A stretch of 64,000 nt of DNA from JAMXLG01 sp963818925 (GTDB lineage Bacteria; Vulcanimicrobiota; Vulcanimicrobiia; Vulcanimicrobiales; Vulcanimicrobiaceae): contig CAWFTN010000001.1 of the NCBI GenBank assembly GCA_963818925.1, forward strand, positions 2,046,001 to 2,110,000. The letters are read 5' to 3'. The notes beneath the pieces are model-generated. The model made no database searches. It was not told the origin of the DNA and saw only the letters and a list, made by a program, of their open reading frames with translations. The first letter of the stretch is position 1. The number at the start of each line of letters is the position of its first letter. A program made the translations under genes and the position numbers. Positions 26,519-34,852 of this stretch are shown here, piece by piece.

Positions 26519-27220
26519 TTAGAAGCCGTGGACGGAGTCGTGTTTGTGGAGGAAGGTTTTTGCGTCGTCGACTGGGAGTGCGAAACCGATTGAGTGTTCG
26601 TCGTCGAAGCGTGATTCGGCGATGCCGATGACGGCGCCGGTGTCGATGAGGAAGATCGGCGCGCCGCTTTCGCCGGGGACGATCGGCAATGAAACTTCCA
26701 ATGCGTGTTTGCGCAGCGATGAGAGATGGCCGCTGTTGAATGACGCGGCGAGTCCCAGATCTTCGTCTTCGAATTCGTCGGGGATCGGGTACCCGACGAG
26801 AGCGACGTCTCGGCCGAGTTGTGAGTTGAGGTTCGCAGACGACCCGAGCGGAAGGACCGGAAGACCGGTATGTTTCGTGCGCAACAAAGCAACGTCGAGG
26901 TCTTTGTCGCGTGCGATGACGCTGACGGGGACGCGCGTCCTGTTGCCGATCGTAGCGTAGATATCCCATGCGCCTTCGACGGCATGCGACACACTCAAAA
27001 TGTCCGCGCCCCATGCGCCGCTTGCGACGACGATGCCGGTCGCGTACTCATCGTCGTATTTGTCTTCTTTTTTCTCCGGCGGCACTTTCATCGTCAGCAA
27101 CACGACCGATGGGCGCACGGCATTTGCCGCATTGACATACCGGTCGTCAGGGTAGCGGCCGGAACACGCGGACGAAAAGAATGCAAGCGCGCATACGAGC
27201 GCGAGCGTCAATCGAGGCAT
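26519..27220 (-). CDS. Trypsin-like serine protease lipoprotein
   Basis: 233 residues. The signal peptide ends with a good lipobox (FSSAC), so the protein is probably membrane-anchored in the periplasm. Catalytic triad of the trypsin/HtrA fold: His in LSVSHAVEG, Asp in DKDLDVALL, Ser in PGESGAPIF. There is no PDZ domain, unlike DegP/DegS. It lies 20 bp downstream of hflX and probably shares its transcript. Substrate unknown. Confidence 0.82.
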   Translation of the reverse strand: MPRLTLALVCALAFFSSACSGRYPDDRYVNAANAVRPSVVLLTMKVPPEKKEDKYDDEYATGIVVASGAWGADILSVSHAVEGAWDIYATIGNRTRVPVSVIARDKDLDVALLRTKHTGLPVLPLGSSANLNSQLGRDVALVGYPIPDEFEDEDLGLAASFNSGHLSSLRKHALEVSLPIVPGESGAPIFLIDTGAVIGIAESRFDDEHSIGFALPVDDAKTFLHKHDSVHGF

Positions 27221-27240
27221 GGAAGCAGGTCGCGAGTTCG

Positions 27241-28296
27241 CTATGCGGGAGTGGTGGTCCGCTCGGCAACCGCTTCGCGTAATAGGTCGAGCCCTTGGCC
27301 GGTTGCAGCACTGACGCCGAGCGCTCCATCGGGTGCCGCGTGATGCGGCAACGCGTCGATTTTGTTGAACACGACGATGCGCGGCGCGCTGTCGAGCGCG
27401 AGCTCGTGGAGAATCGCGTCGACCGCATCACGCTGACGCGCCCAGTCCGGATTTGACGCGTCGAGCACGTGAACGAGCAAGTCGGCTTCGCGCAATTCCT
27501 CGAGCGTTGCGCGAAATGCGTTGACGAGATCCCGCGGCAAATCAGTGATGAAGCCGACGGTATCCGCAAGACGCACGTAGCGGCCGTCGCCGAGAAAAAC
27601 GCGCCGGATCGTCGGGTCGAGCGTCGCAAAGGGCTGATTCGCAACATAGGCGTCACTGCGGGCAAGCGCGTTCAGTAGCGACGATTTACCAACGTTTGTA
27701 TAGCCGACCAACGCGACCAGCGGTTCGCGATGCGGCGCCGCCCGGCGTGTGCCGCGCTGACGCTCGACCGTTTGGAGTTGCTTGCGCAAGATGCTGATAC
27801 GCGATTGAATGCGGCGACGGTCGACTTCCAACTTCGTTTCACCGGGGCCGCGCGTGCCGATTCCGCCCCCCAATCGCGAAAGATCCGCGCCGGCGCCGAT
27901 CAAGTTCGATTGCCGGTAACGGAGCTGCGCGAGTTCGACTTGAAGTTTACCTTCGCGGCTGCGCGCGTGGCGCGCGAAGACGTCGAGAATCAGCATCGTG
28001 CGATCGACGATCGGCACGCTGATGATCTTCTCGAGGTTCTTACGCTGTCGCGGCCGCAGTTCGTTGAGAACGAGCACGAGGCTTGCGTCGCGCTCGCGCA
28101 CGAGGTCCGCAATTTCGTGCGCCTTCCCCGAACCAACGAGCGTTGCCGGATCGACGTTCTTGCGTTTCTGAACGACGCGATCGACGAGTTCGGCGCCCGC
28201 GGCTTCCGCGAGCGCTTCGAGCTCGATCAGTTCGGGTTCGAGCGGGCGTTTTGGGTCTTCGGTGTCGACAGCGACGACAATCGTTCGATCAGCCAG
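27241..28296 (-). CDS. hflX: GTPase HflX, probable CTG start
   Basis: Ribosome-associated GTPase that splits stalled or heat-damaged ribosomes. The N-terminal domain is complete (KRKNVDPATLVGSGKAHEI), followed by the HflX linker GGIGTRGPGETKLE and the G domain: G1 GYTNVGKSS, G3 DTVGFI, G4 NKID, G5 SAATG. The first ATG/GTG/TTG codon in frame is GTG 28101, which would delete 65 conserved residues. Upstream an in-frame stop lies seven bases before CTG 28296, which has GAGGG six bases ahead and would give MADRTIVVAVDTEDP, like other HflX N-termini; 351 residues. It overlaps the btuF 3' end by 70 bp. Confidence 0.88.
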   Translation of the reverse strand: MADRTIVVAVDTEDPKRPLEPELIELEALAEAAGAELVDRVVQKRKNVDPATLVGSGKAHEIADLVRERDASLVLVLNELRPRQRKNLEKIISVPIVDRTMLILDVFARHARSREGKLQVELAQLRYRQSNLIGAGADLSRLGGGIGTRGPGETKLEVDRRRIQSRISILRKQLQTVERQRGTRRAAPHREPLVALVGYTNVGKSSLLNALARSDAYVANQPFATLDPTIRRVFLGDGRYVRLADTVGFITDLPRDLVNAFRATLEELREADLLVHVLDASNPDWARQRDAVDAILHELALDSAPRIVVFNKIDALPHHAAPDGALGVSAATGQGLDLLREAVAERTTTPA

Positions 28297-29072
28297 CGGA
28301 GTCCCTCATTATAGCGCGGTCCCGGACGAAACAGCGCATTGGCAATGCGTTGGTCGGTAATGGTAAAGACGTGTCCTTCGCGTACCGCGTGCAAGCTCCG
28401 CCACGGTTCGCGACCGGCCACATCGCGTAGATTCGTTTCTTGACCGGCGACGATCGCGTCGGGTTGCACACGCAGCAGCGCTTCTTCGCTGTACTCGCCA
28501 TACGGCGTCGCAAGATCGCTTGCCGCATTGCGGCCGCCCGCCAGTTCGATCAGCGTCGCAAGATACGAATGCGGACCGACGGTCCAAATGGGCCCCGTGC
28601 CGAGCGCGAAAAAGACGCTCGGGTGATATGTGCGTGCGGCTTTCGCGTGCAGTTGCGCCGTTTCACGTTGCAGTTGCGCGATCAGATGCACCGCTTGCGG
28701 CGTACGATCGGCAAGCTGTCCGACGACGCGCAAATCGCGAAAGATATCGTCGTAGGAGTCGTCGGGAATCAAGACCACCCGCACGCCGGCGCGGCGGAGC
28801 GGCTCCGTCAAGCGCGATTGCGCCGGGATGCCGACGACGGCATCGGGATGCAGGCGCAAAATCGTTTCCACGTCGACGCTTTGGAAATCGGCAACGACCG
28901 GCAGACCGCGCGCTTGCGGTGAGTCGCCGGTAAACTCCGAGACCGCCACCACATGCGCGCCGACCGCGAACGCATCTTCCGCCAGCGACGGAACGATCGC
29001 GACGAGACGCGGCGAAGGCGGTGCAGCTCCAAGACAACAGAGGATTGCGAGCGCGGCGAGTGCGCGAACCAT
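28227..29072 (-). CDS. btuF: Periplasmic vitamin B12 / metal-chelate binding protein
   Basis: Class III ABC substrate-binding protein, 281 residues. Signal peptide at residues 1-17; then the family strand RLVAIVPSLAEDAFAVGA with the conserved PS(x)AE, PDAVVGI, and a C-terminal lobe after a rigid helix. ATG 29072 is preferred because earlier codons encode no signal peptide. It is divergent from the riboswitch-controlled btuBCD operon, which is why B12 is the favoured ligand over heme or siderophore. Followed by hflX on the same strand. Confidence 0.88.
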   Translation of the reverse strand: MVRALAALAILCCLGAAPPSPRLVAIVPSLAEDAFAVGAHVVAVSEFTGDSPQARGLPVVADFQSVDVETILRLHPDAVVGIPAQSRLTEPLRRAGVRVVLIPDDSYDDIFRDLRVVGQLADRTPQAVHLIAQLQRETAQLHAKAARTYHPSVFFALGTGPIWTVGPHSYLATLIELAGGRNAASDLATPYGEYSEEALLRVQPDAIVAGQETNLRDVAGREPWRSLHAVREGHVFTITDQRIANALFRPGPRYNEGLRWLIERLSSLSTPKTQNARSNPN

Positions 29073-29127
29073 GGGCGGCTGGTTCAAGCAGGTTCGTAAC
29101 GGCGCCTTTGCCAAAGAGCCGCCTATG

Positions 29128-29287
29128 GGTTTGCGCTCAACGCGCAAACCGCGGTTTGTGACGCGGGAAGCCGGTGAAACGCCGGCACGGTCGCGCCACT
29201 GTATGCGGGAAGCCGCTCCTTCGTCACAACGTCTTCGGACGTCGGAAGACTTGGAGCATTTGAGGGATTGCGCGTTCGGCGCAAACC
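29128..29287 (+). promoter_or_regulatory. Cobalamin riboswitch
   Basis: The core GGGAAGCCGGTGAAACGCCG, then GGCACGG, and GCGCCACTGTA at 29165-29203 follow the class I cobalamin aptamer consensus (GGGAA-CGGTG-AA-TCCGG and C-ACTGTA). TTGTGACG (29156-29163) pairs with CGTCACAA (29222-29229). The 3' GGAAGACTTGGAGCA is a degenerate B12 box. GGTTTGCGC (29128-29136) can pair with either GCGCAAACC at 29142-29150 or the identical GCGCAAACC at 29279-29287. The latter closes the aptamer. TTGCGC-GTTCG-GCGCAA (29268-29284) is a competing hairpin before btuB. The 29073-29127 stretch has only a 7-bp inverted repeat (GGCGGCT/AGCCGCC). Confidence 0.88.
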
Positions 29288-29366
29288 TCTAGGGCAACGA
29301 TCCGCGAGTCAGGATACCGACACAGACCGCAGCATCACGTTCCTCGCGAAAAAGGAAGACTGGATC

Positions 29367-31190
29367 ATGTTCGTTCTTGATGCGCTGCGCGTCATCGCCG
29401 CGGCGGTTACCGTTGCTTCTCCTTCTCCTAGCCCCACGCCGGCTGTTCCGCCCGAGATCACGCACGTCGTCACGAGCGATCGCGCCGATGAAACGCTTCG
29501 TTCGACGACGCGCACGACCTACGTCGTAACCGCCGCCGACATCGCGCGACGCGGCTATCGCACCGTCGGTGACGCACTCGCGGATATTCCGGGCGTCGAA
29601 ATCAACCGCTACGGCGCAATCGGTTCCAATGTGTCGTACGGAATCCGCGGCAGCAGTTCGGCGCAAGTGCTCGTGTTGATGAATGGACTCCCGGCGCCGG
29701 GCGAGTTCTCGAATTCAGTCCAGTTCGGCACGATTTCCACGACTAGCGTGCGACGCATCGAAGTGGTCGAAGGCGGCGGGTCGACGCTCTACGGGACCGG
29801 CGCAATCGGCGGCATCATCAATATTATCACGGACGCCCAAAACGCGGGCCCGACGGCAAGCGCGTTATACGGAACGTTCGGTGACGCGCAGCTGCGCGCG
29901 CAAGGAAAAGGCTTTTCGTTCGAGCGCATCGTCGCGAACAACGACTATCGCGCCAATAGCGACTACCAAGAGACGACCGCGCGCCTCGGATTCGACCGCA
30001 AGGCCGGCGTCGTCGGCGTGGGATTTCGCGGCACGCTGGAGAGCGATAATCTGGGTGCGCCCGGACCGTACGGATTCGAATCGACGACGAGCCGCGAAGG
30101 CGATACGAACAACAGCGCATCGCTGACGATTTCGCTGCCTGGTGCGCAATCGGCACCGGCACTGCAAATCGGAAGTTCGCGACAAAGCATCGCCTTCGGA
30201 TGCGATGCTTCAATCGATCCGAATTGCTTCCAAGCCGCCCAAGCCGTGAGCAGCGAAACGCGAAGCGATCTCACATTCCGTAACACCGTTACGGGCGCGT
30301 CCTCGCGCATGATTTACGGCATCGATCTTTCCCGCGGAAACGTTCGCAACGACGACGGCGGCGTTACACCGGCCGATGTATCTTACAATGTGATGGCACA
30401 GAGCGCGGCATACATGCAAGAAAACTGGGCGATTCACTCCGGCGACATCTATGCCGGCGTCCGTGGTGAACGCGACGGTTCGCTCGGCGGCGAAATTTCG
30501 CCGTCCCTCGGCTTCCGAACGGAGTTCGGCAACGGCGTGTCGTTTCGACTGAATGCGGCGTCGGCGTTCCGCGCCCCGAATGCGAGCGAGCTCTACTTCC
30601 CGGGATACGGCAATCCGAATCTCGTGCCCGAACGCGCGGAAGTAGGCGATGCGAGCGTCCGTCTCGACAACGTGCTCGGCGGCACGACGTTCACGTGGTT
30701 CGCGAACTACACGCACGACCTGATTGTTGCCAATCCCGCCGACAATTTTGCACCGGAGAACGTAGCGCAAGCGCGCATGCAAGGCTTCACGCTCGAGACG
30801 CGCACGTTGCCGATGCACGGGATTACGCTCGCCCTTAATGCGACGAATCTTTATCGCGCCCAAGATGTCTATCTCGGCACGCGCCTTCCGAATGATCCCG
30901 TGTTTACGGTCAATACGTTGCTCACGTTCCAGGGGTCGCAGCACGGTCTCTTCGCCGACGGGGGCATTTCCATCCGTAACGCGGGGCAGCGTCAGCCTTT
31001 CGATCCGACGATTCCGCAGTTCGCGCAATCCGCCGCATACACGACGAGCGACGCGTTCGTGCGCCTACGTGTGCTGCCGCGCACGCTGCTCGCATTGCAC
31101 GCCTACAACTTCGGCAACGAACAATACGCGCAGGTTAGCGGCTATCCGATGCCGGGACGCACCTTCACCGTCGAGCTAACGACGCACTGA
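29367..31190 (+). CDS. btuB: TonB-dependent outer membrane receptor for cobalamin
   Basis: 607 residues. Signal peptide at the N-terminus (to about residue 17), Pro/Ser spacer, then a plug domain (YVVTAADIARRGYRTVGDAL, DIPGVEI, YGIRGSSSAQVLVLMNG, RIEVVEGGGSTLYGTGAIGGIINI) and a 22-strand beta-barrel ending in GRTFTVELTTH. It brings a large ligand across the outer membrane using TonB energy. ATG 29367 has AAGGAAG eight bases before it. A TTG at 29268 in the same frame lies within the riboswitch and is not the start. B12 is inferred from the riboswitch and from btuC/btuD downstream. Confidence 0.92.
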   Translation: MFVLDALRVIAAAVTVASPSPSPTPAVPPEITHVVTSDRADETLRSTTRTTYVVTAADIARRGYRTVGDALADIPGVEINRYGAIGSNVSYGIRGSSSAQVLVLMNGLPAPGEFSNSVQFGTISTTSVRRIEVVEGGGSTLYGTGAIGGIINIITDAQNAGPTASALYGTFGDAQLRAQGKGFSFERIVANNDYRANSDYQETTARLGFDRKAGVVGVGFRGTLESDNLGAPGPYGFESTTSREGDTNNSASLTISLPGAQSAPALQIGSSRQSIAFGCDASIDPNCFQAAQAVSSETRSDLTFRNTVTGASSRMIYGIDLSRGNVRNDDGGVTPADVSYNVMAQSAAYMQENWAIHSGDIYAGVRGERDGSLGGEISPSLGFRTEFGNGVSFRLNAASAFRAPNASELYFPGYGNPNLVPERAEVGDASVRLDNVLGGTTFTWFANYTHDLIVANPADNFAPENVAQARMQGFTLETRTLPMHGITLALNATNLYRAQDVYLGTRLPNDPVFTVNTLLTFQGSQHGLFADGGISIRNAGQRQPFDPTIPQFAQSAAYTTSDAFVRLRVLPRTLLALHAYNFGNEQYAQVSGYPMPGRTFTVELTTH

Positions 31191-32173
31191 TGATCGTCCG
31201 CGTCGCCGCGCTTGCAGTGCTCGCCCTTGTCGCGTGCGCCGTAAGCTTGCTCGCGGGCGGTTCGTTTCTCGATCCCGGCAGCGTTGGACGCGCACTGGCG
31301 CATCCGCAGACCGGCGGCGATGTTGCGACGATCGTCTGGCAACTACGCATGCCGCGTGTCGTCATCGCCGCGACGGTCGGCGCAGCATTATCGGTTGCCG
31401 GTACATTGATGCAAGGCATGCTTCGCAATCCGCTCGTCGATCCGTACCTCACCGGCGTAAGCGCGGGCGCCGCGGCCGCGATTGCGCTTGCAATTTTGGT
31501 AGGCGTTGCCGCACCTTTGCTGCCGGCGCTCGGGTTTGTCGCCGGTCTTGCAACCGCGCTCGTGGTAGCGGCGCTCGCGCGCCGCGGAAGCGGTCTCGAT
31601 GCGTATCGTTTGATTCTCGCCGGTGTTTCGATCTCCGCGTTCTTCTCAGCAGTCATTGCGTTCGCAATCGCGCGCTCGACGTCGCTCGACGCCGCGCAGC
31701 AGATCCTCGCGTGGCTGGCTGGATCGATGGCCGGACGCGGCTGGAGCGATCTCGGATTCGCGATTCCATATCTTTTCGCCGGCCTCATACTCGCTCTGGT
31801 GTCGATTCCCGCGCTCAACGCGCTGCGCATCGGAGACGTGCGGGCACGAACGGTTGGCTTGAACGTCGAACGGGCGCAGTGGATCATTCTCGCAAGCGCG
31901 GCACTCCTTGCCGCCGCGAGCGTCACGCTCGCCGGAATGGTCGGCTTCATCGGACTGATCGTTCCACACATCGCCCGACGGTTCGTCGGTTCGGATGCGC
32001 GCTTGACGCTCCCGGCTTGCGTTTTCCTCGGTGCCGCGCTGTGCAGCATTGCCGATGGGATTGCGCGTAGCATCGTCGCGCCGTCCGAACTTCCGATCGG
32101 TGTTTTACTCGCATTCATCGGCGTGCCGGCCTTCCTCTATCTCTATTCGCGCAGCGCGGAAGCGCGGGCATGA
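31190..32173 (+). CDS. btuC: Vitamin B12 ABC transporter permease
   Basis: Inner-membrane permease of the FecCD/BtuC family, 327 residues, about ten helices. Signatures: WQLRMPRVVIAATVGAALSVAGTLMQGMLRNPLVDPYLTGVSAGAA and the C-terminal coupling region GMVGFIGLIVPHIARR. ATG shares one base with the btuB stop (TGATG). It works as a dimer with BtuD and receives substrate from BtuF encoded divergently. Confidence 0.93.
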   Translation: MIVRVAALAVLALVACAVSLLAGGSFLDPGSVGRALAHPQTGGDVATIVWQLRMPRVVIAATVGAALSVAGTLMQGMLRNPLVDPYLTGVSAGAAAAIALAILVGVAAPLLPALGFVAGLATALVVAALARRGSGLDAYRLILAGVSISAFFSAVIAFAIARSTSLDAAQQILAWLAGSMAGRGWSDLGFAIPYLFAGLILALVSIPALNALRIGDVRARTVGLNVERAQWIILASAALLAAASVTLAGMVGFIGLIVPHIARRFVGSDARLTLPACVFLGAALCSIADGIARSIVAPSELPIGVLLAFIGVPAFLYLYSRSAEARA

Positions 32174-32943
32174 TCGAACTGCAACATCTGACGATAGCCG
32201 CCGGCGGAAGACCGCTCGTGCGCGACATCGACGCGCACATCCGAACGGGTGAATTCGTCGCCGTGTTGGGACCGAACGGCGTGGGCAAGACGACGCTGTT
32301 GCGGGTGGTCGCCGGTCTTGCCGCCCCGCAATCGGGAACCGTTCACACCGACGGCGCTTCCGTCGCGGCCATGTCGCCGGTAGCGCGCGCGAAACACATC
32401 GCATTTGTCACGAGCGACGACGTGATGAGCGAAGCGTTGCGCGTGCGGGACGTCGTCGCGATGGGACGCTTTCCCCATCACGCATGGTGGCAATGGCGAA
32501 CGACCGAGGATGACGATGACGCGGTCGCGGCGGCGCTCGAAGCGGTCCACATGAGCGCGTTTTCCGGCCGGTTATTCACGACGCTCTCCAGCGGTGAACG
32601 CCAACGTGTATGGATCGCGATGGGGCTCGCGCAACAAACGCCGATTTTATTGCTCGACGAACCGACGAGCCATCTCGATGTTCGCGTCGCGCATGAAATT
32701 CTCGCGCTGCTCAAACATCTCGCTCACGAAGGTCGCGCCGTCGTGTGCGTGCTGCACGATCTCAACGACGCGGCGGCGTACGCGGATCGCCTGATGTTAC
32801 TCGGATGCGAACAAATGCTCGCCTTCGACGCGCCGAGCCCGGTGATGACGCCGGCGCTGATTCAGTCCGCGTATGGAATCGCGGTGGAGCGGATCGATAC
32901 GACAGCAGGACCACGTGTCTTCGCCTCGATTAGCTCGGCATGA
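32170..32943 (+). CDS. btuD: Vitamin B12 ABC transporter ATP-binding protein
   Basis: 257 residues. Walker A GPNGVGKTT, Q-loop near LVTSDDV, signature LSSGERQRVWIA, Walker B ILLLDEPTSHLD, and switch HDLNDA. Overlaps btuC by 4 bp (ATGA). Belongs to the FepC/BtuD group of ATPases. It ends the B12 import operon; no terminator with a T-run is obvious, only a short hairpin (CGCCG-CTT-CGGCG) at 32995-33007. Confidence 0.93.
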   Translation: MIELQHLTIAAGGRPLVRDIDAHIRTGEFVAVLGPNGVGKTTLLRVVAGLAAPQSGTVHTDGASVAAMSPVARAKHIAFVTSDDVMSEALRVRDVVAMGRFPHHAWWQWRTTEDDDDAVAAALEAVHMSAFSGRLFTTLSSGERQRVWIAMGLAQQTPILLLDEPTSHLDVRVAHEILALLKHLAHEGRAVVCVLHDLNDAAAYADRLMLLGCEQMLAFDAPSPVMTPALIQSAYGIAVERIDTTAGPRVFASISSA

Positions 32944-33017
32944 CGCCTGAACTTTCCGCCGGACGGCCTTCAACTCGTGCAACGAAATTACCGACGCCGC
33001 TTCGGCGAAATCATCGT

Positions 33018-33410
33018 CTACTCGTGCGGGCGCATTCCGCGCGTGCTCGAGCCGAGGACCCATCCCCGCTGGCCGTTGAGCGGGCCGCCCAGGATGCGCA
33101 CACCGACGGCGTTATCCGGGGTCGTGAAATACTTCGATTGCACGAAGTTGTTCACGCAGGTTTCGACGACGGCGCGGGTGCCGGGCCGGGCGAGCACGGC
33201 GTGCGGCAAGAGCGCGTTCATTTCGTCGAACGATCCGCCTTCGTAGTCGCGCAGACGGAAACGGGAATCCCAAATGAAGACATCGGGATCATCCGTCGTT
33301 CCGTACAGGACGATCTTGTCGCCCGCTCGCAAGCGGCAGTCGGCGTGCACGTGGCTTGGCAGCGCGAGGATCAATAAGAGGATGACGACGAGCGCGCTAC
33401 ACGTCTTCAT
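33018..33410 (-). CDS. Small secreted protein of unknown function
   Basis: 130 residues starting at ATG 33410, overlapping the end of the phosphatase gene by 14 bp. Signal peptide of residues 1-21 (VILLLILALPSHVHA). The mature part begins DCRLRAGDKIVLYGT and ends RILGGPLNGQRGWVLGSSTRG, an arrangement like bacterial SH3-type domains (a basic start strand, an 'RGWV' end strand), with two cysteines that could pair. An open frame continues to 33542 but has no signal peptide there. Confidence 0.7.
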   Translation of the reverse strand: MKTCSALVVILLLILALPSHVHADCRLRAGDKIVLYGTTDDPDVFIWDSRFRLRDYEGGSFDEMNALLPHAVLARPGTRAVVETCVNNFVQSKYFTTPDNAVGVRILGGPLNGQRGWVLGSSTRGMRPHE

Positions 33411-34779
33411 CGACGACCTCTGCTTCGTGCACGCGGATCGCGAGGACCGCCAGATCGTCGCGCAGCTCATTTCCGCCGAGCGTGCGAACTTTGGCGACGA
33501 CTTCGTCAGCGAGCAATTGCGGCTGGGCGTTGCTCGCCGCAATGAGACGCATCGCTCCCGCTTCTTGCAGTTGCACGCCGTTGCGGTCGCGCGCTTCGGT
33601 CAAGCCGTCGGTCGCGAGAACCAGCGTGTCCATGTCCTCGAGGTGCAGCGTTTTCGTTTCGAACGGCTCTTCCATGACTCCGAGAACCGGACCGGTGACC
33701 GCAAGCTGCTGCATCGTACCGGATGAACGTCGGATGAATGCCGAATCGTGCCCTGCACTCGCGTATCGCAAAGCGAGGGTTTCCGTGTCCAGCACGCCGA
33801 CGAACATCGACACGAAGAGATACGGATTCTCGACCGTTTGCGAAAACGCCGTGTTGAATTCCGCAAGCATCGCGCCCGGATCGCGGCGGCGCAGCGCGAT
33901 ACCGCGGATTGTGAACTTAATAAATGCAGTGAGCACCGCCGCGTCGACGCCCTTGCCGCTGACATCCGCAATAAAGATCAGCGCAAGCGTGTCGGAGAGG
34001 CGGTACACGTCGAATACATCACCCCCAACGGCCAAGTGGCTGCTTGCTGCAAGATAGGCATTTCCGATTTCGCAGTTCGGGAGCGGCGCCGCTTCGCTGC
34101 GGAACGCTCGCTGCAACGTTTCCGTCGTCGTACGCTCTTCTTCGAGCTCGGTTACCAATCGGGAACGAAAGCCATTGAGAAGAATCGCCAGCAGGCCAAG
34201 AACGATCAGCCAGAACGCGCGCGAATAGGCGTTGGCGTTGACCTGTTCTTGCGCGGTTTTTGCCAGGCGGTCGTTTGCATCCTTAAGCGACGTGCGAATG
34301 AGCTGTACGCTGCGGTTTTCGAAGTCGGTAAACGCTTTGTTGCGCTTATCGATGAGCGGAATGTCGCGGCCCGGATGCGCGAGCAGCGGATCGGCAATTT
34401 TCGTCCGCCAGTTCCTCTGCAGCGCAATGTAATCGTCCAACGAGCGGACCGCGCCCGTGAGGCCGGCCCCCGATAATGTTTGCCGCACCGAGGCGGCGTG
34501 CTCGTCGAACTGTAGCTCGACGTTCGCGTATTGCTGGACGTAAAATGGGTCGCGCGTCAGTGAATAGCCGCGCACCGAACTCTCCGCATCGATTTGCAGC
34601 CGGCGCATCTCTTCCAAGGCAAGCTGCGCCTGAACGATGTCCGACTGGCGCGCGAACGTCTGTGCGAGATTTGCGCGCGTAGCGAACGCTCCCTGAACGG
34701 CCACAACGACCGCGATTGCAAGAAACGCGGTCATGACGAATGAGGCCGGTATCTGGAAGAGCGACCTCCGCGTCTTCAC
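33397..34779 (-). CDS. CHASE3-type membrane sensor with SpoIIE/PP2C phosphatase domain
   Basis: 460 residues. Helix one at about 12-34, an extracytoplasmic CHASE3-like helical domain (SSVRGYSLTRDPFYVQQY), helix two (AFWLIVLGLLAILLNGF), then a PP2C-type phosphatase from about residue 235: VGGDVFDVYRL and IADVSGKGVDAA carry metal-binding aspartates, DGLTEARD and DDLAVLAI complete the site. Such RsbU-like proteins dephosphorylate anti-anti-sigma factors in partner-switch stress signalling. No STAS or kinase partner is adjacent. Start at GTG 34779; a TTG lies one codon before it. Confidence 0.88.
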   Translation of the reverse strand: MKTRRSLFQIPASFVMTAFLAIAVVVAVQGAFATRANLAQTFARQSDIVQAQLALEEMRRLQIDAESSVRGYSLTRDPFYVQQYANVELQFDEHAASVRQTLSGAGLTGAVRSLDDYIALQRNWRTKIADPLLAHPGRDIPLIDKRNKAFTDFENRSVQLIRTSLKDANDRLAKTAQEQVNANAYSRAFWLIVLGLLAILLNGFRSRLVTELEEERTTTETLQRAFRSEAAPLPNCEIGNAYLAASSHLAVGGDVFDVYRLSDTLALIFIADVSGKGVDAAVLTAFIKFTIRGIALRRRDPGAMLAEFNTAFSQTVENPYLFVSMFVGVLDTETLALRYASAGHDSAFIRRSSGTMQQLAVTGPVLGVMEEPFETKTLHLEDMDTLVLATDGLTEARDRNGVQLQEAGAMRLIAASNAQPQLLADEVVAKVRTLGGNELRDDLAVLAIRVHEAEVVDEDV

Positions 34780-34852
34780 CAAACCGACCTACGTCGCAGC
34801 GCGGTCACTGCCGACACGAGCGTAGGTAACGACATTCATCCTTTCGAAAGCG

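Noticed and set aside
29268..29366. btuB starting at TTG 29268
   Set aside because: This lies in the riboswitch expression platform; ATG 29367 has a good ribosome site and a signal peptide.
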